Shown here: positions 28,568 through 62,120 of the stretch, piece by piece
Position numbering within the stretch: position 1 is the stretch's first letter
Layout of the letters: the number at the start of each line of letters is the position of its first letter
DNA from: Amoebidium appalachense
Taxonomy: Eukaryota; Ichthyosporea
Reading direction: 5' to 3'
Length of the DNA stretch: 64,000 nt
Assembly (NCBI GenBank): GCA_963693365.1
Contig: CAVNZM010000006.1
Coordinates: 1,922,001-1,986,000 of the forward strand
The notes under the pieces: generated by a model
Seen by the model: only the letters and a program-made list of their open reading frames with translations
Told to the model about the DNA's origin: nothing
Database searches by the model: none
Translations under genes and position numbers: made by a program

Positions 28568-29232
28568 GTGGGCGTGTGTGGGGGGGGGGGGGGAGGGGGG
28601 AAGGGGGCCTGGGGGAGAGTGGGGGGAGGGGGGAGAAGAGGAGGGACCACACACCGCCAAGCTCGTTTACACAAGTCCATAGGCCTCGGTACAGAGGCTC
28701 CCCATTGATGCCGGTGAGCTTCCCAATTTGGAAGGTGTGGTCGGCCTTGAGCACGTTGTTTACGGGCTTGAGCTGCGTGTCCAGGCTCTGGTACTTTGCC
28801 GTGCGGTCGCTGAACTCAGTATACACGGCACTCAGGTATTTGCCTGAACCCCAAGTACTGTTAGAACTCCACCACCCTCCCATCAGGACCATCCCCCCCA
28901 TTCCCTCTAGTCCCTCGTGTTCATCTCACCTCTCTGTATTTTCGTAAGTCTGTATGGCTTTTCCCATCTCAAAAACGCTACACACCCATCTCCGGCCGTT
29001 TGCCCCCCCCCCCCCCCCCTCCCCCCCCCCCCCCCCCCCCCCCCCCCCGCCTCCCGGCGCGCGCAAACCCTCCAAGTCATTGCACCAACTTTCACCTTCT
29101 TTCCCCTTTGTGCCCCATCTGCAGTTTGTCCCCTGCACGTCCGTTTGCCCTTCCCCCCACACCCTCCTGCCACTACTATAATAACCATTAAGTACCGCCA
29201 CCAAGATCCAGTCTACCACCATGTGCCCCCCC

Positions 29233-29264
<32 letters not shown>

Positions 29265-29413
29265 CTCTCCACCTCCTTTCCCCCAACACACACAGACACA
29301 CATGCGCACACCCACCATCTAATTTCAGGCATAACAGTTCTCCACGATTTCCCAAGCACACTCACTGGTACATGGACCGTTATGCTTTCACCCCTCTGAT
29401 GATCCCTCTGCCC

Positions 29414-29445
<32 letters not shown>

Positions 29446-29529
29446 ACCACCACCACCACCACCACCACCATGACTGATTGCCACCACCACCACCTAATCC
29501 ATCACCATGTCCCCCCCCCTCCCCCTCCC

Positions 29530-29560
<31 letters not shown>

Positions 29561-30940
29561 ACGGACCCACAAGTACACGCACACTCACAGGCGCACATCC
29601 ACCACCACACATCCACCACCACCATAATAGAAACTTATTGACCACACTTCCAAAACCCATTTCCAAGTCCCCCCCCCCCTAAAAAAAAAATAAAAAATAA
29701 TAAAACAAAACCCTACCAAGCCAACCCAAAAAATGCCCAAGCACGTGCATACAAAACAATGGGGACCATTTACACACCCAAAATGCAGTGCACACTTGCC
29801 TGAAGGCACATGTCCAGCGTAACCATTTTTGTCACCAAACGCCGAGAACTTAGCCGCCTGCTCCTCTGGGGGAAGTTCTGTCAGGCGCTGGTCGTGGGGG
29901 CGGAAATCGTTACGCTTTTTGAGTTCATACTTGGTCCAATGCAGCGCCCTCGAGTAATACAGGAGCCGCTGCTCGTCGTATCGCTGCTTGTGGAGCTCCG
30001 AGAGGAGGGTGGCAAAGGCGTTTGGGCCCACACCTTTGTCTGCCAGTGCACGCAACAATGTTACCACCTTTAGGTCGAGCCCACTGCGGTGGCTAAGGTA
30101 GGCCGGAAACTGATCACGCATGAAGAGTGGAAGGCGTTTAATTGTCTGGGGGTTTGTGCCGGCAAAGTTTTTTTTGCATGTGTCACAAAAGTACCGGGCC
30201 GTGATAATGTAGTAGCAGCTGTCAAAGTCGATAACACGCCGTCCTACGGGGTTGCTCATGAACCCATTGCGAGAAGTACGGTGTGGGTTGGGGTGGTTGT
30301 GGGGGTCCACGTAGTGATCATCGAAGGGGCACGGCACCATGAAACCGGGAGACAACCTTTCCGGAAGCCAGGCAAAACATCTGGGTTTGTAGAAAGGCGC
30401 TGGATCGCCCCCAAATTTAAAGCCTATAATGGGAGGTGGAAGATGCCACCCCACAGGCGTCTTCTCATCTTTGAGACTCTCTTTCACTGTGTGCAGGTGC
30501 GACTTGATTGTTTCGCCCGCCGCGTCAGAAAACTCCTCTCCACCGTCATCCCCGTCCGTATTATCTTCTCCCTCTTCCTCCCCTTCATCCTCGTCTACCC
30601 GGTACGCATCTGCTGCTGCATTTAGCAAAGGTTCCTCGTCGGGTTGCACCTGTATGTCTGGTGGGTGTGGAGCAGGGGCCCGATCCATTTCTCTTGGTAA
30701 CGAATGGACGCTACCTGCCTCAACTACACGGGCCCTTATGTCGGCGGCCTTAGATAGAGGGGGCTGTTCGGGTTGTACGTTTACGTTTAGTTCCTGCAAA
30801 ACAGCTTTGTTTGCCGTCCCAAAACCTGCAAAGTTCTGAACAAATGCAGCATCTTTTTTTTTGCGCCCAGCTCCCTCCCTAGCTCCGCCTGTTTTATGCC
30901 CAGGGCGCTGTGTTGTGCCCTTAGGGCAGCCTGGCTTCAT
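23067..30940 (-). CDS. Large multidomain protein with WRN-type DEDDy 3'-5' exonuclease and Cys-rich domains, complete, 6 exons
   Basis: Exons on the minus strand: 30940-29800, 28843-28653, 27671-26828, 26388-25748, 25287-25081, 24665-23067. They join in phase into 4623 nt (1540 aa plus TAA). The first ATG (30938-30940) follows an upstream in-frame TGA. N-terminus: GGAREGAGRK basic motif, acidic stretch, then a Cys/His-rich domain with RYFCDTCKKNF, like the domain I recall as DUF6729. The central exonuclease domain has all four catalytic acids: D568 and E570 (GLDCEW), D634 (GTDSAHL) and D707 in the Y-x3-D motif YAALD. Next come a Pro/Gln-rich segment, the CLSDPPGLPLYY and CIRGTNEVEGAVH blocks typical of these proteins, a CKTCGRQ Cys cluster and a Ser-rich tail. 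Introns 1 and 4 use GC donors. The exon 2 end is ambiguous: 28671 is an alternative donor, but 28653 keeps the conserved VNELG. Relatives are uncharacterised and often multicopy, so a transposon origin is possible; no terminal repeats were found. Confidence 0.85.
28226..28306. repeat. 81-bp poly(C), the longest homopolymer in the window
   Basis: Uninterrupted C-run in intron 2 of the exonuclease gene. The same intron (27672-28652) also has a tandem-like series at 27760-28050 in which the phrase CAAACCCATGTGCCCACA recurs with variations, each copy between C-rich pyrimidine tracts. Confidence 0.95.
28990..29690. repeat. poly(C) and CA/CAC low-complexity block, exonuclease gene intron 1
   Basis: C-runs at about 29004-29048, 29228-29263, 29415-29445 and 29521-29546, mixed with CAC and CA repeats. 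The remainder of the 28844-29799 intron is unique sequence with no feature I recognise. Confidence 0.85.
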
Positions 30941-31746
30941 TTTAAACACTTGGGGCCTGGCCCCCTGCCCCCCCTAGTGCGACTACGTTACCGCAAACAT
31001 TCCCGTATTCCAGTGTGCTCGGCAATGCTGCTCATGGCCTTCCCGGACTGGTTGTGACCAGTAAAGAGCGCGCCAATTCCTGACCGCCGCCTACAGCAGT
31101 GTATGATCTGTTATCCATATTCGGCAAAAGGGGTCTTGCCCAACCAATGGCTTGAATCCTTGTAACTTTGCTTTATCCATATAAGGTTAGCTGAACACCC
31201 CCCCTCCAATCATACCCCCCCCTTCTCTCTAGTAGTAGCTCCTGGCATGCCGCACCCCCCCAAAAAACGGTGCTTCCCCCAACCCGAAACCAAATTCCAG
31301 TGAACCAATCAGGGCATGCTTTCGCACACATGGTTATAATAGGCTATTATTAGGAATTTGAAATTACAAAACGGATTGGATGCGGCTGCACCTGAATTTC
31401 TGGAAAGCGTGAGTCGAATTGGCGTGCACCAATCGTAAAGCTCTTCTATTTCGGGTCTGCTTTGCTCCCCATATAAGGTAATACCTTTCAAATGCGCATA
31501 GGTAACTTTCTTTAAGGCACACCTGGAAAAAATATCAGTTATTCTAAAGTTAATTCAGATTTCATGTCACAAAGCCATCGTAAAACAATAACCACAATTA
31601 AAAAATAAAAAATAAACAAAACATTTACCTTTGCACATTGTTATGTCTTGTACACTGCTGGCTAACCTCTGTACATTCATGAGCTATTTCTGAGGGACAT
31701 AAAATTAAAGTTACTTGAGCACTCGAGAGTGTTAACGGCGCCTTTA

Positions 31747-31760
31747 TGACGTCACATGCA
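31747..31760 (+). promoter_or_regulatory. CRE-like element with extended match
   Basis: TGACGTCACATGCA. The same 14-mer occurs at 46443-46456 in the other promoter-containing gap. It lies 117 bp upstream of the ATG at 31864. Confidence 0.35.
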
Positions 31761-31993
31761 TATGATCCGGCCGTGCGTCACCAGACTGACTGAGGTGCAC
31801 CCGACGCCGCGACGGTCATCGACTGGAAGATGTACATAGACAGGAAATATTGACCGTATAAACATGAAGGAAAATGCAGCCGCTTCTTTTCGACCAGGGG
31901 GTAAAAGTATCAGGAATAATACAGTAGAAAAATTTTCTCGCCTATTGCGGAGCTTTTTTGGCCTGCATACTTGCCGCTCGACAGGACTGGAGG

Positions 31994-32033
31994 ATTATCC
32001 CACGGCCCTCTTTTCAGAGGGCCGTGATTATCC
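31994..32033. mobile_element. Perfect 11-bp-stem hairpin flanked by a 7-bp direct repeat
   Basis: CACGGCCCTCT (32001-32011) and AGAGGGCCGTG (32016-32026) pair perfectly around the loop TTTC. ATTATCC occurs immediately before (31994-32000) and after (32027-32033). A palindrome bracketed by an exact short direct repeat looks like an insertion with target-site duplication. This is inference from one locus. Confidence 0.4.
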
Positions 32034-32516
32034 CAACAATCATAAACAAGTCTATTCTGATTGGCTCACGACTTGCAAACAGTTTCGATGCATACTAATG
32101 CAGAATACTCCCTCCACTCAAAAATAATGGAAAGTGTAGAAAAGCGCTGTTTATGGGCACCAAAAAACTCAAATTCAAACATTGTGCAACAATATTTTTA
32201 ACTTAACGGAAAATGGGATGTTTCATACAATGATGAAAGACAAGTGCGTTTATTTTTGGGAATGTCCCAGGCCCAGATCTTCAATGGAATGCAACGTGCT
32301 GCATACCCGCGATAAGCCTGCAGCGCCGTTGCCAATAAAAGAAGGCGAAAAGTTTGCACAGCCTGACATACTGCAGACACAAGCTTGCCAGTGAAAACCC
32401 AAAAACACAACCCCACTCGGTGCTCAGCACACACACAAGCTTGCGAGCAATCGCATGCCTTACATATCCTACTTTCTTGTGTGTATAACAAGCGAAATAA
32501 CGTACAGAATAGCAAC

Positions 32517-33125
32517 ATGACATCACCTAAGCTTGCCCATACGACCTCAAAATGTCGTAGTTGCCACGCACACAGGCGCATTGCCTGCGACGGTTCCCAT
32601 CAAGACTGCAGGAAATTCAAGCTATTCAAACTTGGTTTGGCCGAGCCAAAAAACTCGAAGGTGTGCACAAAGTCCATGAAACGCACTCACGCACAAAGTG
32701 AGAGATACAGCACTAAGCAAGCATCTCTCAACCCTAATATTAGCTGTGTTCCCACCCCGCCTATCCGCACGCCGCCGCTTCAACCTCAAAATTCGTTCGG
32801 TGGATGTTATTCGTCGCCCCGGAGCACATATAGCGAAATGTCCCCCTATTCTCCTACCCTATCATCCGCGTGCCCTCCGCTCACCCGTGCCCCAAGTGGC
32901 ACCGACTGGGAAGAATCAACCTACTACGAATATTACCAACCACAAACGAGTTCTTATAATAATTACTGGACCGAGTCCGCTTTCCCTGACCGACATCAAC
33001 ATTCTCGTGGTATGAATTCTGTTCGCTTTCCCGTCGAGGTGACTGTGTCTCATGTTAGTTTTCCTGCAAAGCCAATTGACGCGACTGAGCAGGGTTGTCC
33101 GTTTTGGCGGCCCGTCAGCTTCTAA
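32517..33125 (+). CDS. Hypothetical 202-aa protein with a Cys-rich N-terminus
   Basis: Single open frame from the ATG at 32517 to a TAA at 33123. The frame is open further upstream to 32385, but the 32517 ATG places the conserved-looking part first. The N-terminus has CRSCHAHRRIACDGSHQDC, with spacing C-x2-C-x7-C-x5-C. This recalls the first half of a fungal-type Zn2Cys6 binuclear cluster, but the last two cysteines of that motif are missing. The rest is rich in Ser, Pro, Tyr and Thr, without membrane segments or coiled coils, as in many transcription-factor tails. It lies in repeat-free intergenic DNA. I do not recognise the gene. It could be a real intronless gene, one exon of a longer gene, or a chance ORF. 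Confidence 0.4.
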   Translation: MTSPKLAHTTSKCRSCHAHRRIACDGSHQDCRKFKLFKLGLAEPKNSKVCTKSMKRTHAQSERYSTKQASLNPNISCVPTPPIRTPPLQPQNSFGGCYSSPRSTYSEMSPYSPTLSSACPPLTRAPSGTDWEESTYYEYYQPQTSSYNNYWTESAFPDRHQHSRGMNSVRFPVEVTVSHVSFPAKPIDATEQGCPFWRPVSF

Positions 33126-33279
33126 TTCCACTATGCATATATATTGTTTGTAAATAGGTAGGCAGCTATGTATGCTGACAAAACGGAACAAATGCAACCA
33201 TTGAATCATTATGAATGACCATGACCTATGAGGTATTAAGTTTTTTTCTCAGCAAACTGCACATTGTCAACTCTACATG

Positions 33280-33287
33280 TATAAAAA
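33280..33287 (+). promoter_or_regulatory. TATA-like box
   Basis: TATAAAAA, 65 bp upstream of the short ORF at 33352. No initiator or transcript evidence. Confidence 0.3.
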
Positions 33288-33351
33288 GCACGTCGGCTGC
33301 TGGTCAGCTGCTTATCCGATGAACATTTGTTGCGAACTCTGAATGAATACA

Positions 33352-33483
33352 ATGGCTATTGCTGAGCATGTGTGTGTCGTCCCTGTTCAATCTACCAGGG
33401 GGAAAAGGTGGCTCTTCCTCCCTAGATTCTCAGCATTCTCAACACAGAGTGCTGGATCCCTTGTACTACACGAATGCCTGTAA
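33352..33483 (+). CDS. Possible 43-aa small ORF behind a TATA-like box
   Basis: ATG at 33352, TAA at 33481-33483. The product begins MAIAEHVCVVPVQSTRGKRW and has no family I recognise. The only support is position relative to the TATA-like box. Confidence 0.15.
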   Translation: MAIAEHVCVVPVQSTRGKRWLFLPRFSAFSTQSAGSLVLHECL

Positions 33484-33495
33484 CTGTGCCAACAG

Positions 33496-33560
<65 letters not shown>

Positions 33561-33563
<3 letters not shown>

Positions 33564-33675
33564 CTCGTGTATCTGCACATTTACAAGTGTGTCTGGATAG
33601 GAGCGCGCGTCCGCGCGCGTGTGTGTGTGTGAACTTGTGTATCTGCACATTTACAAGTGTGTCTCGATAGGAGCG
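33561..33675. repeat. Tandem duplication, period 70 bp
   Basis: A 45-bp unit at 33561-33605 recurs at 33631-33675 with two mismatches, separated by a GT/GC repeat. A (GT)n (33500-33560) precedes it. Confidence 0.85.
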
Positions 33676-33794
33676 TGGATGCATGTGCACATGCCACCAG
33701 CAGTGGGGATTATCCTTTGCATTCGAGGGAATGACCCAGCGAGTACATAAGCAAGAACCATGACACAGAGGACCAACATCAAAACTGCAAAGGG

Positions 33795-33825
<31 letters not shown>

Positions 33826-33872
33826 GGAGGGGGTAAAAAAGGCAAAAGATATATACATAATTCATGAGACGT

Positions 33873-43706
<9,834 letters not shown>

Positions 43707-44045
43707 CTGATTTGATTGGTTAGATTGGCGCAGGCACAAAAGGATAGACACGGTGTGATTGGTAAGGCGGCACGGGGGAGGGGGGGGGGAGGGGGGGGGG
43801 GGAAGGGGGGGGGGGGGGGGGGGGGAGGAGGGGACGGGATTATTTGGTGGGCTGTGGATATGGTGGGCCTTGTGGTGGAAGTCTTGTGCAAGTGTGTAAT
43901 GTGTGTGTGTGTGTGTGTGTGTGCGTGTGTGTGTGCGCGCGGGTGTGTGTGCGTGTGTGTGCGTGTGTGTGTGTGTGTGTGTGCGTGCGCATGTGTGTGC
44001 ATATCTTGGGGAAGAAGGATTGCCGGGAAGACAAGAACATTTTTT

Positions 44046-44076
<31 letters not shown>

Positions 44077-44700
44077 TTGCTTGACAATCAGGTGTACCTA
44101 ATGTTGGTCGGGTGCTAGGTGCAAGAGCAAAAACTTTTAGGGAAAACAGGTAGAGGACAGGGGGGAAGGGGAGGGGGATTTTCAGGCATTACAGACATCC
44201 AAATCCAACACACTTGCCTGGAATAACAAAACAGGTGATGGTTGCACATGCATGGAGTGCATACACCCATCGAATCGCACAAACAGCAAAATTTGTAGCG
44301 CACAACCAGGGTCCCCTAAAATGAAAACATTCCTTCCTCCCCGTCAAACCTAGTCTCATCCCCCCTCCCCCTCCCTCCTCCCCCCCCCCTTTCTCCGAGA
44401 AAGCCTCACCCCTCCATGTCCACCAACAAAACCCCTTTCCCCAATACCAAACATTGAACCACTTTGGCAAAAAAAAACCACGCACCTGCACCGTTTGTGG
44501 GTGCATTGTCCCACCCACTCTTCTTTTTCCTTTCTCTTCTCCGCTTGTTCTCTGCTCCCTCCCCCCTGCCAAACCCACAAGGTTAGCACTTCATGTCAAA
44601 AAAAAAAACATAGTCTGGTCAAACAACGGGAAGAATAGAAAATGCCTTCATGACCCGGCAGATGCGGCAAATGTAATACAACAGGCTCGTCCGGGGGAGG

Positions 44701-44752
44701 GAGGGGGGGGGGGGGGGGGGGAGAGAGAGAGAGAGAGCAGACAGAGAGAGAG

Positions 44753-44809
<57 letters not shown>

Positions 44810-44925
44810 GGGGAGAGAGAGGGGGGGGGGGGGGAGAGGGGGGGGGGGATGGAGAGAGAGAGCGAGAGAGGGGGGGGGGGGGGGGGGGGGGGGGGGGAGA
44901 GAGAGAGGGAGAGAGAGCGCGCGGG

Positions 44926-44967
<42 letters not shown>

Positions 44968-44972
44968 GGGGG

Positions 44973-45013
<41 letters not shown>
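44701..45013. repeat. (GA)n / poly(G) purine block
   Basis: Over 300 bp of pure purine on the plus strand, alternating GA repeats and G-runs. A long mirror-like purine tract can form triplex DNA. It lies upstream of the resolved PUF60 exons. Confidence 0.9.
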
Positions 45014-45203
45014 AGAGAGTTAGAGGTGTGTGTGTGGGTGTGTGTGTGGGTGGGTGGGTGGGGAGGGGGGAAAGTGAGTGAAGCCAGCAGCACCGTTCCA
45101 GGATGAGGCCGACCTAGAACAACATGCTGTGTTCAGGCACAGCTACCACCCATCCCCCAAAATCTAGTCTCTATTGAACAGGCACGAAGACGGCTGCACT
45201 TAC

Positions 45204-45262
45204 TCTGTGGCTGAGGAGTCTCCCTCAAGTGGCCGTTTAGGCGTCCCAGTTCCTTCCGCCTC
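45204..45262 (-). CDS. Possible N-terminal exon of PUF60
   Basis: Bounded by a good acceptor (CGTTGCAG) and a strong donor (GTAAGT). Two frames are open. One gives a hydrophilic peptide with TPKRPLEGDSSATE, typical of splicing-factor N-termini, but ends in phase 2. The other ends in phase 1 and would join exon 43706 in phase. I cannot choose between them. No start-codon exon was identified. Confidence 0.35.
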
Positions 45263-46939
45263 CTGCAACGTGATATTTAGAGCGGGAACCGTGCATGGGT
45301 ATGGTTGTTAAGAAAGCAAGCCAGGCACTCAAGGAATCGAAAACAACAAGGGAAGCACATAATTTTGAAGAGGGAAGAGGGAAGTGAGCGAAAAAAGGAG
45401 CTACGGCAAGAGGAAGTGCACAGGAAAACCAGGGGGAAGGTGGGCAGGAGGAAAAAAGAAAAGTGCCTCCCCCTCCCCCCCCTCCCCCCTCCCCCCCTCC
45501 TCCCCTTCCTGTGGGGGGGGGGGAAGGGGGGGGGGGAGGGGGAGAAAGAGACCAAATAGGCGTGGTTGAGTGTGTTGCGTGAGGGTAGGTGTGTGGAGGG
45601 GAGTGGGGGGAGGGGGGGGGGGGGGGGGGGATGGTAAGGTGGAGAAATGCAGGGAAAGAGAGGAAACGGGTAAGTAGGAGAAGCAGGCCGAGCACGGAAA
45701 TACAACGTGTAAGATGGGAAGGAGGAAAAAAGAAAAGGGCGTCAGAGGGGCGGAGGTGGAAGAAAGGAAGGACACAGAGGCGGGGGGAGAGCTACGAGAA
45801 AAAACACGAGAGGCCCGTCACACAGAGAGATTCTCGAAGTACAGTGTGTGTGTAAAAGATGAGAATGTTACACATGCCTGAACGTCTATGCCCTAAATCT
45901 TTCCACCAAAAAAACCCAACCAGGTTGTATGTTGAGGAGAAGCATGCACACACCACTGATCAGTTTGCACAGTAAATATCCCGTGGTGTACCTGCGCCTT
46001 GTAACACAATAAAAATGTCTCCATCAAGCCATCCAAAACAATTCCCGTGTATTGGGTACATCACAAATAACCAGGTAACCAAAAATCACACAACTTACCG
46101 ACATTATATGTCCACTGTCCGTTCTCTCTCTCTGGTTTCTTCTGGACTAAACTTGTGCCCGCGCACCTTTGTATCGGCTCCGTGTTCACAGTGTTAACAC
46201 CTTGCGCCGTCCTATGCTGCCCTATTTCCTACACGTGCGTAAGCCTACAAAAAGCACTCTCTCCTATTTTTTCGATAAATCCTTGTCTTTACCCAAGCTA
46301 ACCCCACTCACGCATAGGCTATATCTACACCGCACAAAGCACAAGTTCTGTGCTTGGCTTTCGTGCAAGCTTGAGCTAACCTACAAATGTATACTTTGCA
46401 AAAACATATAATCAAGACAGTGGAGGTAAAGAGAGGGATTAATGACGTCACATGCACAGACTTCGCTTCCCTGTGAATCTTCTGCCCTGGCTGGATGACC
46501 AAACTTCAGCAGTCCTAAAAGCTTACGGTGTCCAGCGCTGAGTTTAGGTTTAGCATTTCAGTACAAGCAGGGGAACACGTGTTTATGCTTTTGCTACTAT
46601 AGCAAGTCAACACATGTCAATCATAAGCTCAAGATATACACTCTAGTGTAGCTTGGCGGAGCATCGGTGGTTTCCGGGACATTCGCACGCAGTCAAGGGC
46701 AAGCAGACTGGGTGTTTCTGTTGTTTATCGAGGGCGAGGGAAAGTTTACTTCGTTACCTTTGGTGTTACCTGTTCGCACAAGCATAATAACCATGCAAAA
46801 TACACAGGCATAGCAGACAGTGTCATTTAAACTGGAGCAGGCGTTTGTGTCTTCGAAGCACACCATTTGAGTGTCATGTTCTCTTTGTGGCCTGCCAGCA
46901 ACGAGCGCAAACAACCAACCTCGGGCGGCCGTTTCTAAA
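45263..46939. other. Spacer holding the PUF60 5' end and the kinase promoter
   Basis: Purine-rich low complexity at 45380-45800 (G-runs at 45517-45540 and 45611-45630), then unique sequence at 45850-46940. It contains a CRE-like site and several short ORFs (for example 46015-46197 and 46169-46411) with no recognisable family. The start exon of PUF60 probably lies here but could not be fixed. Confidence 0.6.
46443..46456 (+). promoter_or_regulatory. CRE-like element with extended match
   Basis: TGACGTCACATGCA, identical over 14 bp to 31747-31760. It lies 497 bp upstream of the kinase start codon, between divergent genes. Confidence 0.35.
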
Positions 46940-59846
<12,907 letters not shown>

Positions 59847-59954
59847 CTCAAAACGTCGGTGGTAGTTCTTGCAAATTCGAACATTCCCCAATGGTGTGTG
59901 TGCATGCGTACCCCTCCCCCCCCCCCCCCCCTCTTTTTGCGTGGAACCCCCCCC

Positions 59955-59985
<31 letters not shown>

Positions 59986-60794
59986 CCTTACCCCCTCCTT
60001 CATTTTCAGGGCGTATGCGAATGTTCTAACTCCCAGCCCCTTCCCTCATTCCAAGTGCAGAGGTGATTAGACCACATACCAACATATGTACTCCTTCGTT
60101 TGCACTGTATGTTATTCTGTGAGGAAATTTGTTTTTCAAGTGTAGGACAGAGAAACACGAAAAGTTCTCTCGGAGGGATAAAATGTAGACATGATAGGAT
60201 GTAAGTCATGCTTCAAGCCGATGTATGATAGTCTTTGGGTGAATGAAGGTACGTGTGCTTGCATGCATTACGCTTTTTTTTTTCCTTTTCTTTTTTTTTC
60301 TTTTTCTTCTTTTTTTTTCTGGTTTTGGGGGGGGGGGGGGGGGCTAGGGGGCTAGGATATATATTAGACAAGTGGGGCACAGACAAGAGAGAAGGTATAG
60401 ACACTATTTATAGACGCCATAAAACACCATAGGTATAGCACCATAGAACCGGGTGTTTAAATCACCGCGGTTTTTTTTTTTTTTTTTTTTTTTTTTGTTG
60501 CGGTGACACCGCTTGCATAAAAGATGATTTTGCTCTTTCTGCATGATTTTTGGCCAACACGTAGTGTGTCACATAGAAATATAAAGTTAGTTTGGCACCG
60601 TTACTGGCCGCCATATTATATAGAAATTAAAAAAAAAGTAGGAGTATTGCGTAATATATAGACAGCTATGATGCGCACTGTGACGATCCTAATAGTATGC
60701 TGTCGTTGTAAATGCTAAGATGTACCAACACTTACCGAGTTCTGGCGTTGTTGTGCCCTAATGATAGACGGTGATGACTATGTATACGCTGCCC

Positions 60795-60838
<44 letters not shown>

Positions 60839-62069
60839 CCGCCCCACCCGCCCCGCCCCGGGGCCCCTCTCCCTTCAATGGGGCCCGGGGGCCCCAAAAT
60901 TCTTGACTACTGCGACATCGATCTTGTTCCTACATGTCTATCATTTCGGAAAGCTTTCTTTCCCTGGACCGTCACGGTGTAGTTCCCGACGATGCGCTGC
61001 GGCACAACCAAATTTAGAGCCTGCATTCTGGTGCCGATCACTGCAGCTGCAGCCATGGCAAGAACATACGTGATACATGTGAAGGGATTGTAGTTCTATC
61101 CCAGACGGTACCGTATAGGTTGCATACGCTATATTTTAACCATGCAGATGGGACGAAGCAATTGAGACTGTACATGTTGTAGGGGGTAACAGTAAAGTGA
61201 TGGTTGTACTGCCAGAGTATCATGTTAAAGAAAGCCCAGAATACAAATTTAAAGGCAACACGTGAATTTCAAACAGGATCAAATACAATGAGCGTTTTGT
61301 TTTTAGATTAATTAGACTACAGAGTCATGCAGCTGAACAATCACGAATAGTCTACTTGAAGTTGCGAAGGCATAATTTGAGAGTTTCAGTGCTGGCAATT
61401 CAAGGCCAACAAATGTCCTTACGTATGTGTGTACAAATCGGTACCGTGTGCAGTTGTTTCATCAGTTCTTGCATTACGTGGGAAAAAAACGTGTGGTGGG
61501 CATACAGTATAAACGCACCTGGGTGTGCGTGAGTGCGTGCGTACGTGTGCATGTGTGTGTGCATATGTGACTTTCAATGTACAGATGAAAGAATGTGTCA
61601 ACAAACCACCTGTGGAATCAATGTGGACCAAGCGCCGTGTGCCCTAGGTGTTTGTGTGCATGCATGAGCATGCGCACGTGTTCGTCGGTGCACCGGTGCT
61701 AATCACGTGTGCGGTGACGGTAATAACACTAAACTAAATTCCGCTGCCAGCACGTTGACTTTCGAGTGCAATTGTGATACCTTGCGTTTAACTACCCAAA
61801 GTGGTTATGTACATGTGCACGTGGGTATACATATGTATGGGGGTTTACGCTGTTTACTCGAGGCAAAGAGAGATCAGTCTCAGGTATGGGGGGGTTTTGC
61901 TCGGAATATCCCCTCAGCAGTATATCATGATCACGTACATAGATGTCGGGTGATGATTATATATCAGGGTTTACTTTCTCTACGAGACACCATAAAGACT
62001 AAGAAAAATCAATTAGTTGGGGTTCCCCGTTTTCTTTCGGGCTCCCCTGGGACACTCGGTATCAGCTGG

Positions 62070-62120
<51 letters not shown>

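Larger units (their letters stand above)
30941..33872. other. Intergenic region between the exonuclease gene 5' end and the PUF60 3' end
   Basis: Mostly unique, AT-richer sequence with almost no microsatellites until 33500, unlike the introns. It holds the likely promoter of the exonuclease gene (31000-31300), a CRE-like site, a hairpin flanked by direct repeats, a 202-codon ORF, a short ORF behind a TATA-like box and a GT array with a 70-bp tandem duplication. An ORF at 31864-32127 (87 codons) begins just after the CRE-like site but matches nothing I know. An A-run (33796-33818) and a G-run (33819-33832) lie just beyond the PUF60 stop codon. Confidence 0.7.

Noticed and set aside
33561-33675. 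Regular repeats that could suggest a CRISPR array (also 39179-39599 and 42985-43571)
   Set aside because: Units are few or of variable length, there are no unique equal-length spacers and no cas genes, and the genome is eukaryotic.
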